This document shows positions 32,051 through 44,492 of a DNA stretch of 64,000 nt, piece after piece. This DNA is from Haemaphysalis longicornis (lineage: Eukaryota > Arthropoda > Arachnida > Ixodida > Ixodidae): NCBI GenBank assembly GCA_013339765.2, contig CM023448.1, positions 28,472,242 to 28,536,241 on the forward strand, in the 5' to 3' direction. The first letter of the stretch is position 1. Each line of letters opens with the position of its first letter. A program made the position numbers and the translations under genes. The notes beneath the pieces are model-generated. The model saw only the letters and a list, made by a program, of their open reading frames with translations, did no database searches and had not been told where the DNA came from.

Positions 32051-32059
32051 TTGTGCGGG

Positions 32060-33600
32060 TGTGTGACAATAACAAATTGGTACGAATGGACTCACACACA
32101 AGATGAGAGCTCATTGCGAACGCCCGGCGAGTCTGCGTAGGTCAGAGGGGACAATGGCATCGTCGGTGAAAGGGAGCCAAGCGGGATGTCGGGCGAGAAA
32201 ACGACGTTCACGCAAAAGGAGACCAACCCCCCCGGCGTACACACTTGTAATTCCGAGCACGCTAGCGGGCCTGAGACGAGTCGAATTACGCTTTGAAAAC
32301 CGCGGCAGAAAGAAGGAGGAGCCCAATAATAGAGGCAGAGAAGATTGTCCATAATGGTGCGTTGTTCGTTTTATCTCGTTTAATAAATATATAAATAGAA
32401 ACGGGACATAACTTGCGTGCAATGCTTATAATGGGTTTATTGCAAAAACGGAATTTACCGGCTAACTTGAAGAACATCAGCTTCCACTCCACGCCGAAAG
32501 CGAACTGGTCAGACACGTTCAAGCGTCGTTCCGAACAGAAATCAGCGGTTAGGAGTCCATACTAGCCACCCTGATTGACATGTATTTCATTGCAGTGCGT
32601 ACCTTTAGCCGTACAGATGATTTAAAATTAGGTCACAACGATAATTATTTTATTCAACCATAACAACTGCGTGCATTTCATTATCAGCAACCAAACATGG
32701 TAAGCAAAACAGAAACTGATCTTTGCGTACTATTGGTTGAACATTGAGCGCTGAATACTTCATAAGCTGCGCGCATACCGTAAAAAAAAGTTCCAATTAG
32801 CTAGGCAAATGCCCAATTCTGAAATTTAAGCATAACTCAGCGCATAATTGCGGAATCTTCGTACTCGGTAAGACACAGCTGGGTATTAGAGCGTCATAAT
32901 ATCGATATTCGCGGCAAAAGAGCACCGGCATGTCGCACTAGTGTTACTAAGGGCCTGCTTTCTCTATAAGCCTTCACAAAATGTCCACAGATGCTGCAGA
33001 ATGTCTGCTTCTCTGCAGCGTGCATGCTACTACATGATATGGCTCCCACGAATACTAGACTCGTCCGCCTTCTCGACCAACATAACGGCCACGCCACCTT
33101 AAAGACAAAAAAAAAAAAGAACACCATTGTTCTAGGCCCCCCCTAAGCCTTAAATCACCCTTAACAACCTGCTCAACTACTCCAGGCCCTCGAACCGAAC
33201 AGCTCCAAGGCCACAAACGCGCACGTTATCGCTAGTTATGCCGGCCACGAACAAAGGCACTATTGTAGCGAGCTGAAACAACGGCACCGGCAGAACATGC
33301 CTGCTGCAGCGTTAAGCTAGACGCGGGGGGTCGTCTCTCGAGAGAGAGCAGCTGCCGTCGTGATCCGCACAGGCGTTGCCTGCCCCGCACGCCAAAACCC
33401 GTTCGTCCCATCATCGAGGCGCGCAAACCCGAAGGTACGTGTACGGTCGGCCGAAACGGGTCGGCAGAGTCACGTTCGTCGACTTCTCCGAGAACGGAGT
33501 GGCGTGGTCGACCGGCGTCGTCGTCCCCGCCAGAACGACAGACAATGCCACCCCTGTACACGCCCACACTCTTCTCCATGAACTCGGCGCAGCGTCGCAA
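32060..33600. other. Unique DNA
   Basis: AT-rich to 33180, then GC-rich. The 172-codon frame on the minus strand (33232-33750) has no recognisable domain. Confidence 0.5.
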
Positions 33601-33604
33601 AGGG

Positions 33605-33735
33605 TACAGGCGGCACTCTTTTCTGTCATTGTTGTATGCCGCCGACAGCGGCCATTGGTCTAAAAAAAAAAACCGGGCGTCACGTGACATTTGTTTAACC
33701 TCGTAGGAACTCATGGGCGCTGACACTTTTGGTTG
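33605..33735 (+). repeat. Fragment related to the 49418-49868 element
   Basis: GGCACTCTTTTCT, TGCCGCCG, CATTGG, TCACGTGACA and CTCATGGGCGC occur in the order seen at 49448-49552. No ends are preserved. Confidence 0.5.
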
Positions 33736-33974
33736 CCTCTGTGTTGGCAAGCGCTCAGCGCGCTCTTCGATAAAGTCGTGATTTCCGGAAGCGCATGTGG
33801 CGGCGGTATGACACGTTGAGAGGGAGTTCTTGAAGTTAGCCCTAGACAGCAGTAGCGTTGTCCGTGTTGGCTCTTGTAACAGGTCTGTTTCAAATCGGCG
33901 GTAAGAAGGTAGAAAGACGCCTGCATACGTTTCCCGCCGCGAAAGAAAGACAGTGGCCTAGCGTAACCTACAGC

Positions 33975-34040
33975 CACTTAGAAAGCGTAGCTTAATTAGT
34001 GGCTCTAGCGCAACCTACAGCCACTAAATGAGCTACGCTA
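33975..34040. repeat. Imperfect hairpin with TAGTGGCT arms
   Basis: AGCGTAGCTTAATTAGTGGCT is opposed by AGCCACTAAATGAGCTACGCT. A third copy of AGCGTAGCTTATTTAGTGGC lies at about 34238. Confidence 0.7.
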
Positions 34041-34049
34041 GCGAAACCG

Positions 34050-34900
34050 AGCCTGACCCTATCGCACCGGCGCGCTGTCTCTAAATCTTCGAAAAGTAGA
34101 CACAGCCGTCATGGTTGCCAAACGGCGCCCGGACCGATTCCGCCCGTCAATGTCAGCCGTAATAGGGCGCATAAAGCTGGCCACCCTGGCCTCCGGCACC
34201 AAAACGGCTACCGCCGTGCTTCAGTGTCGTTACTCTTAAGCGTAGCTTATTTAGTGGCTCTAGTACATGCATGCCCCAAAAAGTAAACGGCCCGCGGGTT
34301 GCAGATTTTGAGGGGATTTTTCCGCCATGTGCCTGGCCAGCAACCTCGAAGTGACTTTTCGAGAAAGTCGTTCTAGTATAAAATCCGGCCGCACACGTTC
34401 TATTTATGCTGGCAGCCGCATAAAATTCGCGAAGCCGTGTTCCCTTTACCTTTTGGAGCACCTGTACAGCCGGTCAGCAGCCAATGAGCGCAGCAGATGC
34501 GCCGACAGACAGCGATGTTGTTCCGCGGCTCCTTTAACTCAACTTTGTTTATTTCACGAATGAATACAGCAGTATGAATAAAAGTTAGAGAACAGTGGAG
34601 GTGCCGAAGTTAAAAAAAAGCTGTCGGGGGCAGTCGCACCAATTGAGAGCCGTGGGAATACTTTCGTCGGCGCATATCTTGCGCCCCTGCACCGATTCTT
34701 CCACGCTGCACGCGCAGTTAAGTGAGGCAATGCAAACCGGCAGTGCCGGTTTGCGAAGCAGAGAAAAAAAAAATAACAACATACGCGGAGCAGGGTATGG
34801 ATGCACACAGACAAGGTTGTCGCCTTGTCGTGCTTGAGCGGACAGCGACTGCATTACAGCGCGCTGTGAGGTTCTTTTTTTTTCACCCAGAAGCAACAGC
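34050..34900. other. Unique DNA
   Basis: No gene or RNA recognised. A (GA)n tract follows at 34911-34936. Confidence 0.5.
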
Positions 34901-35017
34901 GACTACAACAGAGAGAGAGAGAGAGAGAGAGAGAGAATAAAAGTTTTGAAAGCCGCTTTGCCGAGTAAGTGACGTAACAATAGTGAGAACTAAACTCGCG
35001 TGTTGCGCAGACGAGTA

Positions 35018-35257
35018 CCATATTTCACGATTCTAACGCGCACCTTTTCTTGCCAAAAGTAAGCTTCAAATTTGTGTGCGCGCTACAATCGGGCTCAGAG
35101 ACAAAATCGGCTTCAAAGCGGCCAGCAGCATTTTCGTGTACACAAACGCCTCCAAAGATGCAATTTAAACCAATCAAAACAAACTTTTACGCGGAAATTG
35201 TAAGTACACTTCTCTGCGCGTTACAATCGGGGGAGCGTTAGAAGTGTACAACTACGG
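35018..35257 (+). mobile_element. MITE family F, 240-bp copy
   Basis: The left end CCATATTTCACGATTCTAAC is preceded by TA (35016-35017). The right end, inverted, is CCGTAGTT...TTCTAACGC, followed by TA (35258-35259). The body (CTTCAAATTTGTGTGCG, GCGGCCAGCAGCATTT) matches 39660-39850 in the opposite orientation. Confidence 0.7.
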
Positions 35258-35426
35258 TAAGCAAACTTGACGGCGTCGACTCCAACGCGTGGAACGGGCA
35301 TGGACACTCCGAAGGAAATATAAACGTAGAGAGTTCGGTTGAAATTGGTATATTCAAGAGGCAACCAGTTGGTTTTCGAGCCAGGACGACAACATCTATG
35401 AAACAATCACGATTTTCTCTTGGGGG

Positions 35427-35633
35427 AATTGATTGATTGTAGGGTTTAACGCGCCGACGCAACGCAGGCGATGAGGCGCGCCGTAGTGGAATGCTCCGGA
35501 TTAAATCTGACCCCCTGGGGATCTTTACCGTGCGCCGAAATCTCGAACACACGGGCGTTTTTGATTTTCGCCTCCATCAGAAAAGCGGCCGCCGCGGCCA
35601 GGAATCGAACCCGCGACCTCGTGCTTCCTCGTG
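35427..35633 (-). mobile_element. SINE family S2, head-truncated
   Basis: It runs from a short (TTGA)n tail through GGGTTTAACGCGCCGACGCA to the B box (GGGTTCGATTCC) and GAGGTCGC on the minus strand. The A-box end is missing. Confidence 0.9.
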
Positions 35634-35698
35634 AAAAAAAAAAGATATATAATTCGAGTGACAATTACCCTGCAAATTTAGCTTCTATCTGAATCTTG

Positions 35699-35726
35699 TA
35701 ATAAATAAATAAATGAATAAATAAAT
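35699..35726. repeat. (ATAA)n microsatellite
   Basis: Seven AATA/ATGA tetramers. Confidence 0.9.
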
Positions 35727-35729
35727 CTC

Positions 35730-38680
35730 CGAGTTGTAGGTTTGCGTTTACTGCCCTAGAAATCTTGCAGTACGTATAAGCAGAGCTAGATTCAGTTTTG
35801 CGCTTTTGCACGGTACTACGTTGCTGTAGTTACCAGGCGCTCAAACGTTCCGGTATATCCGAGTATGGGACAAAATCGTTCCCGTAAGTCCTGCACACCA
35901 AACCAACATTTTCAAGGAAAAGAACAGACGGACAAGCGAGAAGCCCAACGAGCGCGATCACCATCGCGCAACCCGCACTCGAACTGCTGGCCTCTTGAAC
36001 TTCCCTTCTGAAATAGTCCTGAGTAGTTTGCGGGCAGCCCACGACTCCTCGCGGAATAAAAGTTCCATGGGCACGAAAACAGAAGAATACGGAAGTGCTC
36101 TCGGGCAGCCCGAAATAACACATTGTGGAGACGCGGTGACAATTGCGTTGGCTTAACTGTTGCCGAAATTCGATCGCTAAGTAGATTTACAACTATACAC
36201 TTGCACACTGCAAACAATACAAGTGCAAAACAGAGGAACCCGATTTCACCGCGATCCTAGGGGGACAAGACATTCTCACTTTCACCTTTGCTCCAACAAA
36301 CATTTACTACTGAATAACGTCTTGCAACAGAAATACACTCGGTCTACACTTCCGGCCTTTCTATTTGTTAGAGTACAAATCTATCCGGTGAAAAATTGTA
36401 CGGTTTCATCTGCACAAGCCATACGTCAACGAATGGGACAATTCGAGAAGATATCTAAAGACACAAGTCAGTCTGGCAAACAAAAAAAAAGTGCGTTTAA
36501 ACAGTAAGCATGTACCCCGCCGGGTAGTCCATCGATATCTACGAGTCCCGGAAACAACGGCGCGCCGCCTGGAACACAACACAACGCAGCGGTTCTCGGT
36601 TTTGGATACAAACTTCGCCAGCCCTGCAGACTCGCAACCGCACAAACCACATCCGAGCAAAACCAAGCGCTGCGAAAAACAGTCCCTTGATGCAAAGCCC
36701 AGGCAGCCGGCAACGCGTCCGGCGTGGTGATTCATCAACCACTTCCACGAAGCGAGCGAGCGACGTTCGCAGGCGTAGCAGACGACAGCCGTAAACGAAT
36801 GACTGGCGCCGAACAACCGCACAAAGGATGCCGGCGGACAGACGCGCGCGTATGCAGCAACGGTATATACGGTACGTACCCGCTTGGCGTACATCCTGTT
36901 CACGACGTGTGGAATCATCTCGCTGGATCCGGGACAAAAACCGCCGCGGACTGCGTTATCCGTGGGCAGAGGTGGCGGCGAAGACCGGCTTGTTCGTCGC
37001 TCACCGCACAAGCCCACGCACGGAAGAAGAAAAAAAAAACGGTTCCGGTCACACGCGGCAGCAGCGGAAGGATTGGGCACGGCACGAAGAGTGGGATTTG
37101 AAACAACACAAGCCGGCCGGTTACTTCGTCTGCGACGCAAACGATAATTTCACACAAGATGCACCGGAGGACGATACGTTGAAGACGCGTCTGCCGAAAA
37201 GTCACCGAAGCGTCGCACGATGGAGAACAGCGTGAATTTCGGTACGTCCAGCTTTTTTGGGTGGGACGAAACGGTATATGTCACAGCAGACGATCCTCAG
37301 ACTGTCGCGTTGCAGACGACGACTGGGCTCTCGCAAAACCACAAAACCGCTATTATCGCGATAGACGTTCAAAGCCGAAACAGGTGTTACTTTTTTTTTT
37401 TTTCTTTTAACCACGTCGGTTTGCTAGGGGGCTTTAGATTACAGAGCAGCCGGCAACTCAAGACCGGATGTGGTTAAGGGCGTCGAAGCGTCGGCGAAGG
37501 ACGACTGCGAAGGAGCAAAGCTCGCTTGCATGAATGCAGATGGTGTACTGTCGTAAAGTCCTTGCAACGAGCCGTGCTGTCGTGGGCACGGCACAGCGCT
37601 GCAATGCAAAAAGAAAGCGCCCACGGGGCCTCGCGTGAGGCCGTAGTCGTGCGAGGTTGCGCCGCCAAGGCTTGCCAATTCGGCGGGAGAGGCGAGCTGC
37701 GAGCAGACGACCGGCTAGGAGCAGACGACGCGACTGAGTGAGCCGTCGCAGACGACTCCGCCAACAAAACCGGACCCCCGAAGGCTGCCCGCCCGACCTA
37801 CACTGCCGGAGGAGGAGGGGAAAATGGAAGAGAAAATGGAACGAGAGAGAGTCAAAAGTGCGAGGTTTTACGATAAGGTCAAAAAACGCCGGTGAAAGTG
37901 CGACTGCGGAAAGGGGAAAGCGCGTAATGGCCGTCTCGTTCGCTCTCGCCCAAGTTATCGTTAGTTTTTCCCGTTCCCTGCTCTAACCTATTGCGAAGGG
38001 ACGGGCAGAACAGCCGCCGGAGAGCTGCTGTTGGGAGAGGGAACGGCTGCGGGGAAATTAATAAACGGGGGAAAATGCACAACCAACGTCGGCGTACGTG
38101 CCTCGTTCGTGTGTTCGCGGTGCTTTACCGGAAATATATGTTTGACCGCAGGAGCTACGGCCCAAGACGTCGACACACTGACCTGGACGGACCTTCGTGG
38201 TGTCCTTAGATTGCAATCTTTCCCCCGGACGAATCACGTGAATGCTGCATATTTCCTGCGCCTGGAAACATGCGCAATTAGAGAAACATCGACGCAGAGA
38301 AACATAAACACTGAGTGATTAGCTCGACTTCGCTTGTTCGCGCCGTACATTTCAAACGAGGTAATCCGGATTTTCGCATTGCTAAACAATGATTGGATCC
38401 TCGAATAGATTCCGAACAATCGTTCCCAGAAGCTGTGAGGAGCTGCGAAGCCATGCAGTGATGTTTCATTAAAAACATTTTCGTAGGGATCGCTGTGGCT
38501 TCTGAGAACCCAGAACTGATGTTGACGCCGGCGTAAAGTGGTACGTGATGAACGCCGCTTTTTTTCTGCTGTCAGACATTTATGATAGAAAATACTGACA
38601 GCCGATTGCGACGACCGGAAACGAGAGCTGCGAAGGGCAAAAGAACGCGGAACACAAAATCCTATCCAGAACCCAAGAAA
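35730..38680. other. Unique DNA, GC-rich 36500-38200
   Basis: The longest frame (244 codons, minus, 36406-37140) overlaps several equally long frames on both strands and has no recognisable domain. The CpG-rich composition could mark a promoter, but I find no supporting exon or motif. Confidence 0.4.
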
Positions 38681-38686
38681 ACCTAA

Positions 38687-39375
38687 TACCCGTGCCACAC
38701 GTGCACGAGAATGACATTAAGTGTTTAAGGCCTGAAGATACCGAATGACATTAATTGGGCAGGCCGTGCTATACGCGAAAACGCAAAGGCATTAAATGTG
38801 TTAGGCATGATGGCGATCATGACCAAAAAAAAAAAAATTCACTCATATTTTAGAAGTCTTTAACGTAGGGAAAAACGTCTCACAAGGGTTAATGTTTTTT
38901 GTGAAAGAAAACGTAATGAGAAATAGCGTTTTCTTAAAAATGGTGTGAGCCGTTGCTAAAAGTGGCTTCAGCAGCTGCCGTCGCCTGCCAGCGGTAGCCG
39001 CCAAATCCGAAAAAAATTAACACGACGAGTAACACCATGTTTTGCCTTTTGCCGCTGTTTTAGTGAAGTCCGTCTTCTTCAAACTTCGCCCCCAAGAGCG
39101 CACAAGAAATCGTCTTATTTCTAGGTCCAGCTACGTTTCCGTGTCAACACTCTGGTGCCGAAAGTTTCGCTGGTTTCATTTGGTGCTCATCGCGTTCGAG
39201 AGTAGGCAGATTTAAGGCGTTCGCGAAGGTGAATGAGTTGCGCGGAACTCCTTAAACCAAAAATGACATTAGAGCGAGTGGCATTACATTTTTGCGTGCA
39301 GCAGCGAATTAATGGCATTACAACCCAAGGCATTAAGCACTTAATGTCATTTTTCATGCACGCGTGGCACGGGTA
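38687..39375. mobile_element. 689-bp MITE with ~47-bp inverted ends and CATTA clusters
   Basis: The left end (TACCCGTGCCAC, 38687) continues for about 47 bp with roughly 40 matches to the inverted right end (finishing 39375). TAA flanks both sides (38684-38686 and 39376-39378), although a TA duplication is also compatible. ATGACATTA/GGCATTA motifs occur near both ends (38711, 38742, 38787, 39261, 39277, 39309, 39327, 39341). It is non-coding. Confidence 0.75.
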
Positions 39376-39637
39376 TAAAACCCATACCCACACAGCAGCA
39401 GGTGAGCTCTGCGCGATCTTTCAAAAAAACTCCCTACAATAGCTGTGGACGTTTACTTTTGCTTTGCGTTGGAAGTCGCGCACACTGCCCATGGCCGTCG
39501 ACGTGCCATGAAAAACGCAGAGCCGCATTAAAATTGTAAATTTCTCCCGGGAACTTCATCTAAAATATTCATGTGCGCCTACGCGTGTGGGTGCGCCCGC
39601 AAAGTCGAAAGGATTCTGCGCGAAAGTCAACCGCATA

Positions 39638-40527
39638 CCGTATTTGCGCGATTCCAACGCGCCCCCGATTGTAACGGGCATGAAAGTTTACTTCAAAATT
39701 TCAAAAAAAAAAAAAAAAGAAGCTTGTTTCGATTGGATTGAATTTTATTTTTGGAGGCATTCGTGCGCACGGAAATGCTGCTGGCCGTTTTGAAGTCATT
39801 TCGGCTTCGAGCCCCATTGTTACCCGCACACAAATTCGAAGGTTACTAGCAACAAAAAAAAATGGCCGCGTATCTGATCCTTTCGTTGCAAATGTCGACC
39901 AAAGACGATAGTCGACTGGCGCCCCTGCCATGTAACGGCCTCCCTTCTCTTTCCCGCTAACCTCTCATGCTGTTCGTTTCCCGTCTCGATCGTTCCTCCC
40001 AAGGTAACACGCTAGAGGTTTGCTCAAGTCATTTTAAATTTACCGCGTTCCACTGCTCCAAGTCGGGTGCCTCGATGCCAGCGCTGCCGTATGGCGGAGA
40101 CGCGCGTGAATCGAGGCGCCCTACTACAACGTTTAAAGCTTTAAACCACGATGCCTTGCTGCACGAGCGTTCCAAGCGGAACGTGGATCCCATCATGGAA
40201 CCTTTCGTTGCTGTTGCCATTTGATTTTTATAAATTCCGCCAGGAGGTAGCGCTGGCAACAGGTAGCACTGGCGCTAGCGCACGCAACGGTTTTCTGCCG
40301 TTGATGTAGTATTTTATTTGCTATCGCAAAAGCAAGCATCCATTAATTTTTTTAATAAAGGAACAACGCAAATATCCCTTACGTATTGATTTTCTGCCTT
40401 ATATTTGCGTAATGTCTTGTTCTTATTCAACAATGTTGACAAGTATGAACAACGACACCGGAGCTGTGAGTATATAAGACTACTGCGCAGTTTTTATTTC
40501 ACTTTGGCCGGGTGGCTGAATCGAGTC

Positions 40528-40565
<38 letters not shown>

Positions 40566-40643
40566 CAAAATTTCTGCGTTTTAGTAGCCAAAGAAAGACT
40601 ATCGTCTTTAAAAAGTGTGCGCGTTGGAATCGCGCAAATACGG
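39638..40643. mobile_element. MITE family F, enlarged by an internal insertion
   Basis: The ends CCGTATTTGCGCGATTCCAA (39638) and its reverse complement (to 40643) match over 25 bp. TA lies outside both (39636-39637, 40644-40645). 39660-39850 is the ordinary F body; the remaining ~760 bp is unit I. Confidence 0.85.
39853..40615. mobile_element. Unit I, copy 1, nested in an F MITE
   Basis: It starts AAAAAAAAATGGCCGCGTAT and ends AAAGACTATCGTCTTTAAAA. It is matched by 57125-57888 outside any F context. It includes GTTGCAAATGTCG, ACCGCGTTCCACTGCTCCAA, CGTTCCAAGCGGAACGTGGA, GTGGCTGAATCGAGTC and a (CAGA)n tract (40526-40565). AAAGACGATAGTC near the left end is inverted at the right end. Confidence 0.75.
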
Positions 40644-40649
40644 TACCTT

Positions 40650-42950
40650 CATCGCACGTGCCTTGCGCCTCCCACTCTACGCCCACCACCCCTCCCCGGA
40701 GGAGGGAGGGGGAGGGGGGATGGGGCTGCCGGCAGGGAGGGAGCCAGAGATAAGTTGTATGATGTGGTGCGTCAGGAGAGCACTGCTCGAAGCGGCGCAG
40801 CAAGGGCATACGCGTTGTCGGGGTGCTCATCCCACGGGGGCCATTAACCCCTGTGTTACGCGTCGGGTGTCTCTTGTTCGCAATTTGTTTTACTGTCCTT
40901 GAAGATGAAAAATATTACCCACCAAACTAACGCCGGAAACGCGACCCAAGTATCCGCTCCAAAGAACACCACCAGCTCTGACTTGCTCGGCAACCTCAAA
41001 ACTATTATCACGCAACTTTCGTTATCACTGAGTACACAAAAGGTCGGCCTTCACAGAAATGCAGTTCCCCGGCACACACCAACCACCGGCCGTCGGCAGA
41101 CTCCTGACCGACACAAAGCCCTCGAAAATGGCTGTTCCCGCCTGCAGTACTTTCTCCAGCTTGAACAAAAAATGCCGCCACCGACTCGCCGATCAGTCCG
41201 AAACCGACAGCAATGAAAAGGACAGCAGAATGACCAAACAAAAAAACAAGCGCCAAAGTGTTCGTGAAACCGGAAAGGAAAGCGCCATCTGCGATGCAGG
41301 GGCAAATAAATGGCCGACTCGACACAACATCCCAGCCGGACAGTAAGTGTGGAGGAGAAGGAGTGCATAAAAACAAGAGAGCGCGGTGAAAGTGGAGCGA
41401 CATCTAACGATAAGGGGGGGACCCCCCCGGAGGAAGAACACAGAGAGGCGTCCGCTCTCTGTCGCTAATTGCGCGCAGCGCTGCCAAGGCTGCGTACCGA
41501 GGCTCGAGGGAAGGTTCCCACGTTTTCAACAAAGCGATTGATTATCTCTCGCTCCTTTGAAGAAACGCGTAGTCGAATCCGCCACGCGCAAGACAGCCTG
41601 CCACGCAGACTGACTCTAGTTCGCGGCAGTAGCGCCCGCTCTCCTGGCACGGCAGGCCGCTGCCGTCGTAACCTTGCTCCACTGCACGCAACTAGCGAGG
41701 TTTGCCGACCGGACGACCCAGAATGAAGGCCGGCGAAGCGACGGTACGGAGAAGCTGATCCGACTCTCGGCGGAAAGAATCGAAAGAGAAAAAAAAAAAC
41801 AAGGCGAGAGAATGCGAAGGGGAAGGTGTCCGTGAAGCCAGTTCAGGGAAGGCGGCGGACTTGGTGACCAAGCAAAACTTAACTAGAGAGCAGGAAAGTT
41901 GGCTAACCATTTGCAGTAACGGGAAGGTAAATACTGCTGCTGCCAGGGGATACGAGTGGACTGCCCGTTAGCCGTCAAGGAACCGTGAAGTGGCCGGTCT
42001 GGATTTAGAACGGTCGCACTGCAGCCTCATCCTGAAGGGACATTGAATCTTCATTAGTTGGGTGCGGAAGCGGCGGGAGATTCAAATCGGCGCAGTTTTT
42101 CACTCGGTTAAGGCCGCCTCATTGACAACGAAAGGGCGGCCTAGGGCGCCTGCAGTTCGACGTAGAGGTGGCATTAAACACCAAAACTGCCACAAACTGT
42201 TCGCGTCCGATAAGGGAAGAAATCTTCGCGAAAAACGACTGAGGTAACGTTGCCGAATTTCGACCGAGTTGTCGTATGTAGCGTTTTTTTTTTTTTTTTT
42301 CTTCAACCCAATTTTATGGCGTACCGAGAGAAATATCGGAATATCTGAGCTAATCACTGACACAAAACTTGTTAATGCCTCAATTTTATCGCAGCGCCAA
42401 GGCGTGCCACAATTTTCGTATACGGTAGTTCAGGATACAGCCGTCTTCCCGAGCAGCACCGGTCGCGGGAACGACTGCAGAATCTATAGTCTAGTACTTA
42501 GGGGCATCCCACTACCGCTCCTGACTGATTACGCTATTGAGTGCTCTGCTAAGTTCTCTCAAACAACGTCGTTCGTAGGCTGTTTAATATCACGCTGAAG
42601 AGGCTGGTCTCCTAGACGCCATAAACGGAAGCCGCCCGACAGAACTGACCGGGAAACAATTTTAGACCACCACAATTGCGCAAAAGCTCCAGATATTACC
42701 ACATTAAGTTAAACATTGCCGTGCGCGACGTAGCTTATTTAAAAAGAACAGTTCTACTAACACATTCCTTGAAGGCGAACCAAGAGTCCGAAAAGTGCGC
42801 AGCATGCCGCAGTATCATGCAACTCGTTCCACAACTGCGACCTTTAATTGCTCGTTGCTCTCTATTAAGAACGTTATGTGACGTCTGGGCTGTGGTATAA
42901 CATCTATTCAGGTTTCTACTTCAAATTGCGAATAAAGAAATTAGCCGGAA
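40650..42950. other. Unique DNA
   Basis: Two overlapping plus-strand frames (40899-41216 and 41059-41346; 105 and 95 codons) have no recognisable domain. Poly-T lies at 42284-42300. No RNA gene seen. Confidence 0.45.
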
Positions 42951-42952
42951 CA

Positions 42953-43180
42953 ATTGATTGATTGAATGACTGATTGATTGTCTTATTGATTGACTGATTC
43001 ATTGACTGATTGATTGGATTGTACTACCATTTGGGTATCTTTAACGTGCGCCGAAATCTCGTACACACGGGCGTTTTTGCTTTTCGCCTCCACCAGAAAA
43101 GCGGCCGCCATGGCCGGGAATCGAACCCGCGTCCTCGTGCTCAGCAGCACAACGCCCCAGCCACTGAGTCACCGCCACTA
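42953..43180 (-). mobile_element. SINE family S2, internally deleted
   Basis: The tRNA-like head is present (GTGACTCAGTGGCTGGGGCG, then GGGTTCGATTCCC on the minus strand). The body jumps from GGCGCACGTTAAAGATACCC to a degenerate (TTGA)n tail, so ~60 bp of body (through AACGCGCCGACGC) is lost. Confidence 0.85.
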
Positions 43181-43220
43181 GATAGCACAAAGGGACAGTG
43201 AATCATCATGGCTTGTTGCA

Positions 43221-43448
43221 TTTTTTAACCCGAAAGTGTTTTATGCCGGGATACACCAACATTTTAGTGACGTCATACCCGTCACGGAAATTACGCCAGT
43301 ACACCTTTGCCGAAGCGACACGCCCGCACGACGTAGCTCGCCAAGCACACCCACAGGACAGCCGCTAGCTGCAGATTTCGCTGCAGATTTCGCTTTCGTG
43401 TTTTACCGATTCCCATGACAGAGGAATCAACCACAGTTTTTTTTTTTC
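43221..43448 (+). repeat. Repeat family A, monomeric copy
   Basis: Only the second half is present: AACCCGAAAGTGTTTTATGC, GGGATACACCAA, GTGACGTCATACCCGTCACG, ACACCTTTGCCGAAGCGAC, then the end GACAGAGGAATCAACCACAG and T11. GCTGCAGATTTC occurs twice in tandem. Confidence 0.8.
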
Positions 43449-43814
43449 TGATACAACTACTCGCGTGGAGTAAACCAGTGACCAAACCATGTTCACTGCA
43501 TGAAGCAGCCATTAGTGCCGCGTGCATTACTGCATTACCTGGACACTTCAAGAGGGCACAACCAAGACAGCCGGCTGTGTCGTGCGGAGGACACCACTAA
43601 ATCCGCACCCATATCAGCTTATCCCAAAGTCCCGCACAAGGCAATGTAAGCTGAAAACGACGAAGACGCCAGCGGATGCGTGTGGTTTGCACAGTATATG
43701 CCCAACAAATGGAGCGTGTCAGTATACCAGGAATGAGTTATGAGCGGTCCGCGAGCGTATTGAACCATGCAAAGCGGAACGGGAAAGAAATGCGAGCGTG
43801 GGCCCATCACGAAA

Positions 43815-44330
43815 AAGTTGAAGCCGTTCCACTCAATGTGACAGCTGTCGGAAGTGCGGAGATTCGCCATAACGGGCTGTGGCGCCGTTACACCCTCACT
43901 GCTACCACCCAATACAATTCAAATTTCCCGCCTTCGCAGCGCTCGCGCGCAGCCTGCCTGAAACTGCGTCAGCGGGAGTTCTGTTCTTCTTGTGCTTGCT
44001 TTTCCTGCCGCACGTACCGGCGTTGCACTGACACTTTTTTTTTTTTTCGCTTACAATCTTAAAAACCAATCCAACGAGCGTTCAGAACTAAATTAACGCG
44101 GGCACTGCCGGTTCGTTACGTATATTTCGCCTGAAATGTATACCTACAGTTTTCTTCGCGCTAAACAACGGGGAGATCTACGACAAGCGCCAGCGGTTCA
44201 CGAGTTTCGCACGCTTACGACTAAATAAACCGCTTGACTTTCGAAGCCTCTAGGTTACGCCGCGACGACAGCCGCTACGACGGAACGCCGCGTGGCTCTA
44301 CTTGGGTCCAGCGAGCGAGCTACGACGAGA
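43815..44330 (+). repeat. Repeat family D, copy 2
   Basis: GCCGTTCCACTCAATGTGAC to GCGAGCTACGACGAGAAGGC, with all blocks of copy 1 in order, including TTCGCTTACAATCTTAAAAA and GCGCCAGCGGTTCACGAGTT. The TATA-like box of copy 1 reads CGACTAAATAAACCGC here. Confidence 0.8.
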
Positions 44331-44435
44331 AGGCGAGCGAAGCGTAAATTAGAAGGTCCGGGGACGAAGGACCGATTTAGGCCGCGGGAAGATAGGAGCG
44401 GTTCGAACGCCTTTGTTGTGCTGCGACGCGTACCA

Positions 44436-44492
44436 TGATGATGATGATGATGATGATGATGACGACGACGACGACGACGACGACGAAGATGA
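44436..44492. repeat. (ATG)n/(ACG)n microsatellite
   Basis: Nine ATG units followed by ACG units. Two AATAAA hexamers lie within 70 bp downstream (44509, 44550), which could reflect a retroelement 3' end. Confidence 0.9.

Noticed and set aside
33232..33750. 172-codon minus-strand frame
   Set aside because: Overlaps a repeat fragment (33605-33735) and several plus-strand frames; no domain recognised.
36406..37140. 244-codon minus-strand frame
   Set aside because: GC-rich DNA with comparable frames on both strands; no recognisable domain, and C/R-rich composition typical of chance frames.
40899..41346. Two overlapping ~100-codon frames, considered as a retroelement ORF1
   Set aside because: Ser/Thr/Lys-rich but without coiled coil, zinc knuckle or other recognisable feature.
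44436..44492. RTE 3' tail
   Set aside because: No RTE coding relic could be found next to the tract; kept as a microsatellite.
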